A model generated the notes under the pieces. It saw only the letters and a program-made list of their open reading frames with translations. It did no database searches and was not told the DNA's origin. DNA of 64,000 nt from G965226155 sp965226155. Its GTDB lineage: Bacteria > Pseudomonadota > Gammaproteobacteria > Eutrophobiales > Eutrophobiaceae. Position numbers and translations under genes: made by a program. Shown piece by piece: positions 19,846 to 27,000 of this stretch. Every line of letters starts with the position of its first letter. The stretch's first letter is position 1. Where the stretch lies: assembly GCA_965226155.1 (NCBI GenBank), contig OZ245331.1, positions 310,001-374,000 of the forward strand. The letters run 5' to 3'.

Positions 19846-20577
19846 TTACAATTTAGTAACCAACGTCCCTTCATCCGTTCCTTGAGCAGCTCGCATGAGT
19901 GCTCCATGATTCATCATATTTAAAACTCGCAATGGCATATGATTATCTCTGCATAATACAACTGCAGTTGTATCCATAACCTCTAATTTTTGCTCGATCA
20001 CTTCGTCATAACCAAGCTTATTGTAGCGTTTTGCATTTTTATCATGAACAGGATCTGCGGAATAGACTCCATCCACTTTTGTGGCCTTGATAAGGAGTTC
20101 AGCATTGATTTCTACTGCTCTCAAGCTTGCTGCTGAATCTGTGCTAAAGAAGGGATTGCCGGTACCCGCGGAGAAAATGACTATCCTGCCCTTTTCAAGG
20201 TGCCTTACGGCGCGACGTCGTATATATTCCTCACATACTTCATTGATCTTAATTGCTGACATGACTCTGACGTGTAGGTCGAGTTGCTCAATTGCATCCT
20301 GTAATGCCAAGGAATTGATGACTGTAGCCAGCATTCCCATATGGTCCGCTGTAACCCTGTCTATCCCTGAAGCTGCGAGTGCAGATCCCCGGAAATAGTT
20401 TCCTGCCCCAATAACAATAGCGATTTCTGCTCCAGCCTGGTTCAATTCCTTGATTTCACCAGCGATCCTTTTAATGACAAGTGGATCAATACCGAATTCA
20501 ACATCTCCCATTAATGCCTCACCACTGAGTTTGAGTAATATCCGCTTATACTTGATACCTGAGGCCTGATCAGTCAA
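19846..20577 (-). CDS. pyrH: Uridylate kinase
   Basis: PyrH phosphorylates UMP to UDP, is hexameric, and is allosterically controlled by GTP and UTP. KRILLKLSGEAL near the N-terminus, GAGNYFRG, DHMGMLATVIN, SAGTGNPFFSTDSAA and KATKVDGVYSADP are family hallmarks. The start is a TTG: the next in-frame Met falls after the essential KLSGEAL loop, so no ATG start is possible. GGGAGA lies about 10 bases upstream. The length is 243 residues (E. coli 241). Confidence 0.96.
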   Translation of the reverse strand: MTDQASGIKYKRILLKLSGEALMGDVEFGIDPLVIKRIAGEIKELNQAGAEIAIVIGAGNYFRGSALAASGIDRVTADHMGMLATVINSLALQDAIEQLDLHVRVMSAIKINEVCEEYIRRRAVRHLEKGRIVIFSAGTGNPFFSTDSAASLRAVEINAELLIKATKVDGVYSADPVHDKNAKRYNKLGYDEVIEQKLEVMDTTAVVLCRDNHMPLRVLNMMNHGALMRAAQGTDEGTLVTKL

Positions 20578-20603
20578 TGGAATTTCGTCTCCCGATTGAT
20601 TGG

Positions 20604-21488
20604 TTAATTATCTTTCACTTGTGCCATTACATCTTCTGCAAAATTATCAACTTTTTTCTCGATCCCATCCCCTACTTCGTAACGGATGAAACTGTTTACC
20701 TTTGTATTTCTGTTTTCTAGCAGCTTCGCCACGGTGACATCAGGATCTTTAATAAAATGCTGCCCTAAAAGAGTTACCTCATTCAGGTATTTATTTATCC
20801 TGCCGCTTACCATCTTGTCTATAATCTCTGCTGGCTTGCCACTCTCTTGAGCTTGCGATAGATAAATTTCTCTCTCTTTTTCTATAAGCTCACTCGGAAT
20901 TTCATCTTTATCAATACAGACAGGTTTACTTGCTGCAATATGCATAGCTATGTCTTTTGCAAGCTCGTCATCACCACCATCTATATCGGTCAATACACCA
21001 ATTCGTACACCATGAAGGTAGCTACCTAATGTCCCTTTTGCTGTAAACAGTGAGAATCGCCGTACAGAAATATTTTCACCAATCTTGGCGATCATCTGTG
21101 TTCTCGCCTCTTCAACAGTCATCCCTGTAGAATTGGCGACAGGACTTGTAAGCAACTCATCAATATCATTCGGCTTATTTTTGAGTATGGTTGCCGCCAC
21201 AGATTGTGTGAATTGTCTAAAATTTTCATCCTTGCCGACAAAATCTGTTTCGCAATTAACCTCCAGGATGACGAAATCAGATGATCCATCAGCATGGCTG
21301 ACGACAATTTGACCTTCTGATGCTACCCGTCCTGTTTTTTTTGCCGCTTTTGCTACACCAGATTTACGCATATCCTTAATAGCGTTTTCAATATCTCCAT
21401 CCGCAGCTTTTAGTGCGTTCTTGCAATCCAACATTCCTGCGCCGGTTCGCTCCCGCAACTCCTTCACCATCGATGCTATAATCTGCAT
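20604..21488 (-). CDS. tsf: Elongation factor Ts
   Basis: EF-Ts exchanges GDP for GTP on EF-Tu. The N-terminal UBA-like domain VKELRERTGAGMLDCKNAL and the core ILEVNCETDFVGKDENF (with the TDFV motif that contacts EF-Tu) are clear. The length of 294 residues is close to E. coli (283). It lies 69 bases after rpsB in the usual rpsB-tsf operon. The spacer holds a short GGGAT/ATCCC hairpin without a U-run, which does not look like a full terminator. Confidence 0.97.
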   Translation of the reverse strand: MQIIASMVKELRERTGAGMLDCKNALKAADGDIENAIKDMRKSGVAKAAKKTGRVASEGQIVVSHADGSSDFVILEVNCETDFVGKDENFRQFTQSVAATILKNKPNDIDELLTSPVANSTGMTVEEARTQMIAKIGENISVRRFSLFTAKGTLGSYLHGVRIGVLTDIDGGDDELAKDIAMHIAASKPVCIDKDEIPSELIEKEREIYLSQAQESGKPAEIIDKMVSGRINKYLNEVTLLGQHFIKDPDVTVAKLLENRNTKVNSFIRYEVGDGIEKKVDNFAEDVMAQVKDN

Positions 21489-21557
21489 TATTTACAAGTT
21501 TCCAGTTGTCTAGTTAGTGACTGAGGGATTAAATATCCCATGTCCTTCTTAGCTAGC

Positions 21558-22628
21558 TTACTTATCTTTGGCTGCAGATCGACTAGTTGTTTTCTTTTTT
21601 GTCACTTTTTTCTTGGCAACTGTTTTCTTGGCAATTTTTTTCTTTGTCGTTTTTGCTTTCTTTGAAGCAGTTTCACTTTTAGTTTCGGAACTAGCTACTT
21701 CCGCATCGTCAGTCTGTTTAACAACCTCTATAGACTCACTGTTATCTTCAGCTGGTACTGTCAGTAAGTCTTTTTTATCGTCAATCGACTCGACCTTTTC
21801 TGTTTTTGCTGAAGCTACTTTTTTTCGGGATGGTTTCTTTTTCGACTTTATAGTGGTTTTGTTAGGTTTCTCATCAAGAATTAGAGCGCCTTCTTCATCC
21901 AACTCCACAAAATCATCGGCGTCACCTTCTCCTTCAAGTTGAGTAATACTGCCTCGGCCATCAAGGATAGCGTCTGCGATACACCTGGAATACAACTGTA
22001 TCGAGCGAATTGCATCATCATTACCTGGGATTGGATAATCAATTTCGTCAGGACTATTGTTACTATCTACTACGCCTATTACTGATATACCCAGTTTCTT
22101 CGCTTCTAGCACAGCAATATTTTCGAAGCCTACGTCGATAATAAATATCGCTTGAGGAATTCCAGCCATGTCCTTTATTCCAGAAAGGTTGCTACGCAAT
22201 TTTTCCAATTCACGCATATGAAGCAGAGCTTCTTTTTTGCTCATCCTTTCCATGCTCCCATCGGACTCCATCTCTTCCAATAATTTTAGACGAGTAATAG
22301 ATTGCTTCACCGTCTTGAAATTTGTTAACAAGCCCCCCAACCAACGTCGATTGATATATGGCATGGAACATCGAGTAGCTTCTTCCATGATAATCTTCTG
22401 GGCCGACTTTTTAGTACCGACAAAAAGGATAGTTTGTTTGCGAGATGCTAGCTTTCCTGCTGAATTGATCGCATCAATAAACATAGGGAGCGTCTTTTCA
22501 AGGTTGATGATATGGATTTTATTCCGTTGACCGTATAGATAAGGCTCCATTTTCGGGTTCCAAAAACGGGTTTGATGTCCGAAATGGACACCCGCTTCAA
22601 ACATTTCACGCATGGTAACTGCAGACAT
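21558..22628 (-). CDS. rpsB: 30S ribosomal protein S2 with long basic C-terminal tail
   Basis: Residues 1 to about 240 are a normal S2: TMREMFEAGVHFGHQTRFWNPKM, NLEKTLPMF, GTKKSAQ, RWLGGLLTNFKT and the C-terminal PGNDDAIRSIQLY are all present. About 115 further residues follow: an acidic stretch (EGDADDFVELDEEGALILDE), then Lys/Ala/Thr/Ser-rich sequence ending in repeats such as KKKIAKKTVAKKKVTKKK. E. coli S2 is 241 residues, so the tail is an addition of the histone-H1/AlgP-like low-complexity kind. The start is the ATG at 22628 with AAGGAGA upstream; the TTG one codon earlier is less likely. Confidence 0.95.
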   Translation of the reverse strand: MSAVTMREMFEAGVHFGHQTRFWNPKMEPYLYGQRNKIHIINLEKTLPMFIDAINSAGKLASRKQTILFVGTKKSAQKIIMEEATRCSMPYINRRWLGGLLTNFKTVKQSITRLKLLEEMESDGSMERMSKKEALLHMRELEKLRSNLSGIKDMAGIPQAIFIIDVGFENIAVLEAKKLGISVIGVVDSNNSPDEIDYPIPGNDDAIRSIQLYSRCIADAILDGRGSITQLEGEGDADDFVELDEEGALILDEKPNKTTIKSKKKPSRKKVASAKTEKVESIDDKKDLLTVPAEDNSESIEVVKQTDDAEVASSETKSETASKKAKTTKKKIAKKTVAKKKVTKKKTTSRSAAKDK

Positions 22629-22754
22629 CAATATTCTCCTTCGGGGTTAAGCCTCCGTACATTTCGTATAACGACCCCGTTAGGACACAAAACCACCTGG
22701 GGCACCCCTTACACGATTAATTAATGGACGTGTGTTGTAATATTGCATAAACAG
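22629..22754 (-). promoter_or_regulatory. rpsB 5' leader with conserved-looking stem
   Basis: The predicted rpsB transcript has a leader of about 125 nt. Just upstream of the Shine-Dalgarno, CGGGGT and ACCCCG (plus-strand blocks 22642-22647 and 22674-22679) form a perfect 6-bp stem enclosing an inner hairpin-prone segment. In gammaproteobacteria the rpsB leader is known to be bound by S2 for autogenous control of rpsB-tsf. That this leader does so is inference from position and the stem; I could not align it to the published leader structure. Confidence 0.4.
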
Positions 22755-22755
22755 C

Positions 22756-22790
22756 GGGCGCTTTATACCATACACAGCAGGTTGCAACAA
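22756..22790 (-). promoter_or_regulatory. Candidate rpsB promoter with GCGCCC discriminator
   Basis: Read on the minus strand: TTGTTG, a 17-base spacer ending in TGG, then TATAAA (plus-strand 22762-22767), immediately followed by GCGCCC. The TGG gives an extended -10 (TGnTATAAA). A GC-rich discriminator next to the -10 is characteristic of ribosomal-protein and rRNA promoters under stringent control. The -35 is weak (3 of 6). The start point would be near 22754. Confidence 0.5.
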
Positions 22791-22797
22791 TTCTTAA

Positions 22798-22827
22798 TTG
22801 ACATTAACCAGCGAAAATCTGTAGTAA
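22798..22827 (+). promoter_or_regulatory. Candidate map promoter
   Basis: A perfect TTGACA -35 (22798-22803) is followed after 18 bases by TAGTAA (22822-22827), a poor -10. Initiation near 22834 would leave only about 5 bases before the map ATG, so the mRNA would be almost leaderless; consistent with this, map has no clear Shine-Dalgarno. The poor -10 keeps confidence low. Confidence 0.3.
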
Positions 22828-22838
22828 TTGGTAATAAA

Positions 22839-23606
22839 ATGACAGTATCTATCAAATCGATCGAGGAAATCGAAAAAATGCGGACCGTTGGACGCCTGGC
22901 CTCGGAAGTCCTGCAAATGATTGATTCTTTCGTGAAACCTGGCATCACAACTGGCGAACTTGATCGAATCTGCCATGACTATATTGTAAATACGCAACAA
23001 GCTATCCCAGCGCCATTAAATTATCGAGGCTTTCCTAAATCGATTTGCACTTCTGTCAATCACGTGGTCTGCCATGGGATCCCAGGGGACAAGGTCCTGA
23101 AGAACGGCGACATCGTTAATATTGATATTACAGTGATCAAGGACGGCTTCCATGGTGACACTAGCAAAATGTTTTTCGTCGGCGAGCCGACTATCCGTGC
23201 CCGACGCTTGGTTGAGACAACGTATGAATGTATGTGTCTGGGGATCCGTATGGTGCGACACGAACTCAACCTGGGTGATATAGGCTATGCAATACAAGAA
23301 CATGCCGAACGAGTAAATTATTCCGTGGTCCGGGAGTACTGTGGACATGGAATTGGCAGAGAATTTCATGAAGACCCACAGGTTCTGCACTATGGAGAGC
23401 AAGGGTCTGGAATGAAGCTGGTTTCAGCTATGACTTTTACTATTGAACCAATGATCAATGCAGGCAAGCGTTATGTAAAACTATTACCCGACAATTGGAC
23501 AGTAGTTACCAAGGACCGTTCCTTGTCTGCACAATGGGAACACACCGTTCTTGTTACGGAAGATGGATATGAAGTTTTAACACGGCGACCAGAAGAAGAG
23601 TTCTGA
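22839..23606 (+). CDS. map: Methionine aminopeptidase, type I
   Basis: Map removes the initiator Met from nascent proteins. The type I core is clear, with metal ligands in NIDITVIKDGFHGDTSKMF (two Asp), the CGHGIGREFHE segment (His), FTIEPMI (Glu) and WEHTVLVTEDG (Glu). I chose the ATG at 22839 (MTVSIKSIEEIEKMR, 255 residues), matching the family start. A TTG at 22743 would add 32 residues without similarity and run into the promoter region. It is divergent from rpsB and 2 bases before glnD, as in E. coli. Confidence 0.96.
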   Translation: MTVSIKSIEEIEKMRTVGRLASEVLQMIDSFVKPGITTGELDRICHDYIVNTQQAIPAPLNYRGFPKSICTSVNHVVCHGIPGDKVLKNGDIVNIDITVIKDGFHGDTSKMFFVGEPTIRARRLVETTYECMCLGIRMVRHELNLGDIGYAIQEHAERVNYSVVREYCGHGIGREFHEDPQVLHYGEQGSGMKLVSAMTFTIEPMINAGKRYVKLLPDNWTVVTKDRSLSAQWEHTVLVTEDGYEVLTRRPEEEF

Positions 23607-23608
23607 AC

Positions 23609-26263
23609 ATGCTTGATAACGTAGTTAATGACCCCTCCTTGTTTGACAAAAATAAGTTTGCCCAGTTGCTCTCAGAAAATTCCTCCGCACTCGAAACATT
23701 TAAACAGATATTAAGAAAAGGTGATCTATATATAACTGATCAATTTGAACGGGGTAACCCCATTGCAGCGCTTGTTAAAAAACGAGCATGGTTTATAGAT
23801 CAACTGTTGATGCGCGCATGGGAACTAAATGTATCCGATAATAATCTGTCACTAGTCGCGGTGGGTGGGTATGGTCGTGGTGAATTACATCCCTATTCCG
23901 ATATTGACCTAATGATACTAAAACCCTGGCGGTTGAAACCAGATGTCAAAACAGAGATCGAAAACTTCCTTCGGTTTCTATGGGATATTGGTCTGGAAGT
24001 CGGGCACAGTGTAAGGACCATTAATGAATGTGTTCGAATTGCAAAAGCCGATGTCACCGTTACAACAAACTTAATGGAATCAAGGTTATTATATGGCAGA
24101 ACGGATTTATTTGAGTCCATGCACAGAAAAACAAGTCCGAAAAAAATCTGGCCAACCCGGAAATATTTTGAAAGGAAGTTGGCGGAACAGGTCAACCGCC
24201 ACCAACACTTCAATGATACTGACCATAATTTGGAACCGAATATCAAGGAAGGACCAGGTGGTCTGAGAGACATCCAGATGATCATCTGGGTCGCTAAACG
24301 CCATTTTGATGCACCTGATCTGGAAGATTTAGTCGAATATGGTTTCCTCACTCGTAAAGAGTACAGAATACTGGACGATGGTTGCTCATTCCTTTGGCGC
24401 GTCCGTTTTACCTTGCACGTCATTGCAGGCAGACGAGAAGACCGTTTGTTGTTTGATCACCAACGTAAAGTTGCAGAAAAATTCGGCTTTATATCTGAAG
24501 ACAATTCGGCAATAGAACAATTTATGAAGATCTATTATCACACGATCCGTGAATTGAGCCGATTGAATGAGATGTTGCTACAACATTTCCAGGAAGCCAT
24601 AATTTATGCACGACGCAAGGAAAAGATCATCCCTGTAAATAAGCGGTTTCAAATCAGAAACGACTTCATTGAGACCAGAAACAAAAATACATTTAAAAAC
24701 CACCCATTTGCATTGCTGGAAATATTTTTACTCAAACAACAAAACCCGAAAATTATTGGTGTCAGAGCGAGCACTATCCGTCTTATCAGGGAATCACTGG
24801 TATTAATAGATGATAATTTCCGCAAGGACACCCGCAACAGAAGTCTGTTTATGGAGATAATAAGACAGCCTCGCCGTGTAGGCCACGAACTCAGAAGGAT
24901 GCACCGATATGGTGTTCTTGGGTCATACATGCCAGATTTTGCAGCCATCGAAGGTCTGATGCAATTTGATTTGTTTCATGTTTATACCGTTGACGAGCAC
25001 ATCCTGTTCGTTGTCCAGAATATGCGCAAATTTACTATGGACGATTCTAAGGAAAAATTCCCGCTTGCCTGGACACTGATGAAAACAATCCTAAAACAGG
25101 AACTACTTTATCTATCGGGTATATTCCATGACATCGCCAAGGGACAAAAGGCAGACCATTCTAAACTCGGCAGAAAATTCGCATTAGATTTCTGTCGCGG
25201 CCATCAGTTAAGCGAATTTGATTCCCGGTTGGTAACTTGGCTGGTAGAAAATCACCTATTGATGTCGAAAACAGCCCAGCGTGAAGACATTAGTGATCCT
25301 GCTGTTATTAACCAGTTTGCCGTAAAGGTCGGCGATGAGATGCACCTTAATTATTTATATTTATTGACTGTTGCCGATATCAACGGCACTGACCCAAAAT
25401 TGTGGAACAGCTGGAAGGACGCCCTGCTAATTGATCTATATGAAAATACTCTATTGGCGCTAAGAAGAGGATTGGAGAACCCAATTGATAAGAAAGAACG
25501 GATCAAAGATGCCAAGTCACAGGCGTTGAATTTAATTAGTGGCAAGATCGATCTTCAATCTAAGATCCAGAAAATCTGGTCACAGTTCGGAGACGATTAT
25601 TTTATTCACAACTCACCGGACGAGATTGCATGGCATACCCGGGCTATCGCAAAATCAAACGATGGCCGGCTACCACTGATCCTGATCAGAGAGATGACTG
25701 CAAGAGGTGGAAGCGAAATATTTATTTACATGCATGATCATGACAATATCTTTTCTCGGGCTACCAGGATACTCGACCTGCTAGGATTGAACATTATGGA
25801 CGCACGAATTATGACTGCTGCAGCGGGATATACACTTGATACTTTCATTGTGCTTGAAGAGGATGGACAAAAAATATCAGGCCGGGAACGGAAAAAGGAA
25901 ATACAAGCTATGTTGCGCGAAAACCTATCTGATTTCGATCTCCCCATAAAGAAATCGTCGAGGATAAAATCCCGTAAGCTCAAGCTCTTTCCTATACCAA
26001 CGCAGGTGATATTCTCGACTGATTATAAGAATAAGCGGACCATCATGGAAGTTTCCGCTACGGATAGATTAGGATTCCTTTCTGCTGTCGGCATGGCGAT
26101 GGAAAAATATAATGTCAACATACAAAGCGCCAAAATTGCAACGTACGGCGAACGTGTTGAAGATATTTTTTTCATCACAGACCATGATAACAAACCTATC
26201 ATAGCTGAAAACGTTCTTGAATCTTTACGAAAGTCAATTACCAAAACTCTGAAACAATCCTAA
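23609..26263 (+). CDS. glnD: [Protein-PII] uridylyltransferase / uridylyl-removing enzyme
   Basis: GlnD senses glutamine and adds or removes UMP on PII proteins, controlling glutamine synthetase and nitrogen regulation. The N-terminal nucleotidyltransferase motif GGYGRGELHPYSDIDLMI (about residues 84-102), a central HD domain with SGIFHDIAKGQKADHS (about 505-520), and two C-terminal ACT domains (about 705-790 and 810-884) are in order. The length of 884 residues matches E. coli (890). It forms an operon with map, with a 2-base gap. Confidence 0.97.
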   Translation: MLDNVVNDPSLFDKNKFAQLLSENSSALETFKQILRKGDLYITDQFERGNPIAALVKKRAWFIDQLLMRAWELNVSDNNLSLVAVGGYGRGELHPYSDIDLMILKPWRLKPDVKTEIENFLRFLWDIGLEVGHSVRTINECVRIAKADVTVTTNLMESRLLYGRTDLFESMHRKTSPKKIWPTRKYFERKLAEQVNRHQHFNDTDHNLEPNIKEGPGGLRDIQMIIWVAKRHFDAPDLEDLVEYGFLTRKEYRILDDGCSFLWRVRFTLHVIAGRREDRLLFDHQRKVAEKFGFISEDNSAIEQFMKIYYHTIRELSRLNEMLLQHFQEAIIYARRKEKIIPVNKRFQIRNDFIETRNKNTFKNHPFALLEIFLLKQQNPKIIGVRASTIRLIRESLVLIDDNFRKDTRNRSLFMEIIRQPRRVGHELRRMHRYGVLGSYMPDFAAIEGLMQFDLFHVYTVDEHILFVVQNMRKFTMDDSKEKFPLAWTLMKTILKQELLYLSGIFHDIAKGQKADHSKLGRKFALDFCRGHQLSEFDSRLVTWLVENHLLMSKTAQREDISDPAVINQFAVKVGDEMHLNYLYLLTVADINGTDPKLWNSWKDALLIDLYENTLLALRRGLENPIDKKERIKDAKSQALNLISGKIDLQSKIQKIWSQFGDDYFIHNSPDEIAWHTRAIAKSNDGRLPLILIREMTARGGSEIFIYMHDHDNIFSRATRILDLLGLNIMDARIMTAAAGYTLDTFIVLEEDGQKISGRERKKEIQAMLRENLSDFDLPIKKSSRIKSRKLKLFPIPTQVIFSTDYKNKRTIMEVSATDRLGFLSAVGMAMEKYNVNIQSAKIATYGERVEDIFFITDHDNKPIIAENVLESLRKSITKTLKQS

Positions 26264-26273
26264 CGGACAGCAG

Positions 26274-26939
26274 ATTATTTCAGATTTCAATCCACCGCCA
26301 AGGACAGAACAACAGCTACTACAATACGCCGAGCAATTGGCAGGAATGACGTTGCAACAAGTAGCGAAACAGTTAGCGTTTAAAGTCCCTCAAGATCAGA
26401 AACAGCATAAAGGCTGGATAGGCCAACTGGCTGAGAAATTCCTTGGTGCAACCGCATCCAATCTCGCTGAGCCAGATTTCCAGCATATCGGCGTTGAATT
26501 AAAGACCATCCCGCTAAACAAGCACGGCAGACCTGCAGAATCCACCTATGTCTGTACCGTGCCAATGACAGACATTGCGGGGTTACGCTGGCAAGATTCC
26601 ATCGTCTGTAAAAAATTATCCCGAGTTTTGTGGTTACCTATAGAATCAGACAAAATCCTAGCCGTAGGGGAAAGACGATTTGGGAGCGCAACATTGTGGA
26701 GTCCTAACCCAACTCAAGAGGCGATGTTGCGAGCAGATTGGGAGGAATTGATGGAGATGATAGCGACAGGAGAGATAGACAAAATTAGCTCCGCTCATGG
26801 AAAAAATTTGCAAATCAGACCCAAGGCAGCCAATGCACGATCACTCGGTAAGGCCTACACAGTTGAAGGCAATCCCACCACCACACTGCCACGGGGTTTT
26901 TACCTCCGTACCAGTTTCACAAAAACGATACTTAATTAA
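26274..26939 (+). CDS. mutH: DNA mismatch repair endonuclease MutH, non-canonical start
   Basis: MutH nicks the unmethylated strand at hemimethylated GATC after MutS/MutL activation. The D-x6-E-x-K active site is visible in EPDFQHIGVELKTIP, with RVLWLPIE, LWSPN, DWEELMEMI, LQIRPKAANARSL and TLPRGFYLR shared with E. coli MutH. Conserved N-terminal sequence (PPRTEQQLLQYAEQLAG) extends upstream of the first TTG (26337) and ATG (26346). The frame is stopped at 26250-26252, and no ATG, GTG or TTG occurs between. The only plausible initiator there is ATT at 26274, which restores the E. coli-like length; I used it, with low certainty for the exact start. The gene is certain. Its presence implies a Dam-type methyl-directed repair system. 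Confidence 0.88.
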   Translation: MISDFNPPPRTEQQLLQYAEQLAGMTLQQVAKQLAFKVPQDQKQHKGWIGQLAEKFLGATASNLAEPDFQHIGVELKTIPLNKHGRPAESTYVCTVPMTDIAGLRWQDSIVCKKLSRVLWLPIESDKILAVGERRFGSATLWSPNPTQEAMLRADWEELMEMIATGEIDKISSAHGKNLQIRPKAANARSLGKAYTVEGNPTTTLPRGFYLRTSFTKTILN

Positions 26940-26976
26940 TTACTGAAAAAAGTGACTAGAATTCGAAGAGAGAGAT

Positions 26977-27000
26977 CTAAAAATTTACGGTGTTACCGTA
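26977..27000 (-). terminator. Rho-independent terminator of prc
   Basis: On the minus strand TACGGT-AAC-ACCGTA forms a 6-bp stem with a 3-base loop, followed by AAATTTTTAG. The hairpin overlaps the last codons and stop codon of prc and lies between the convergent mutH and prc genes. Confidence 0.5.

Noticed and set aside
21489..21557. GGGAT/ATCCC hairpin between rpsB and tsf as a terminator or attenuator
   Set aside because: Five base pairs without a U-run; an attenuating role is possible but unsupported.
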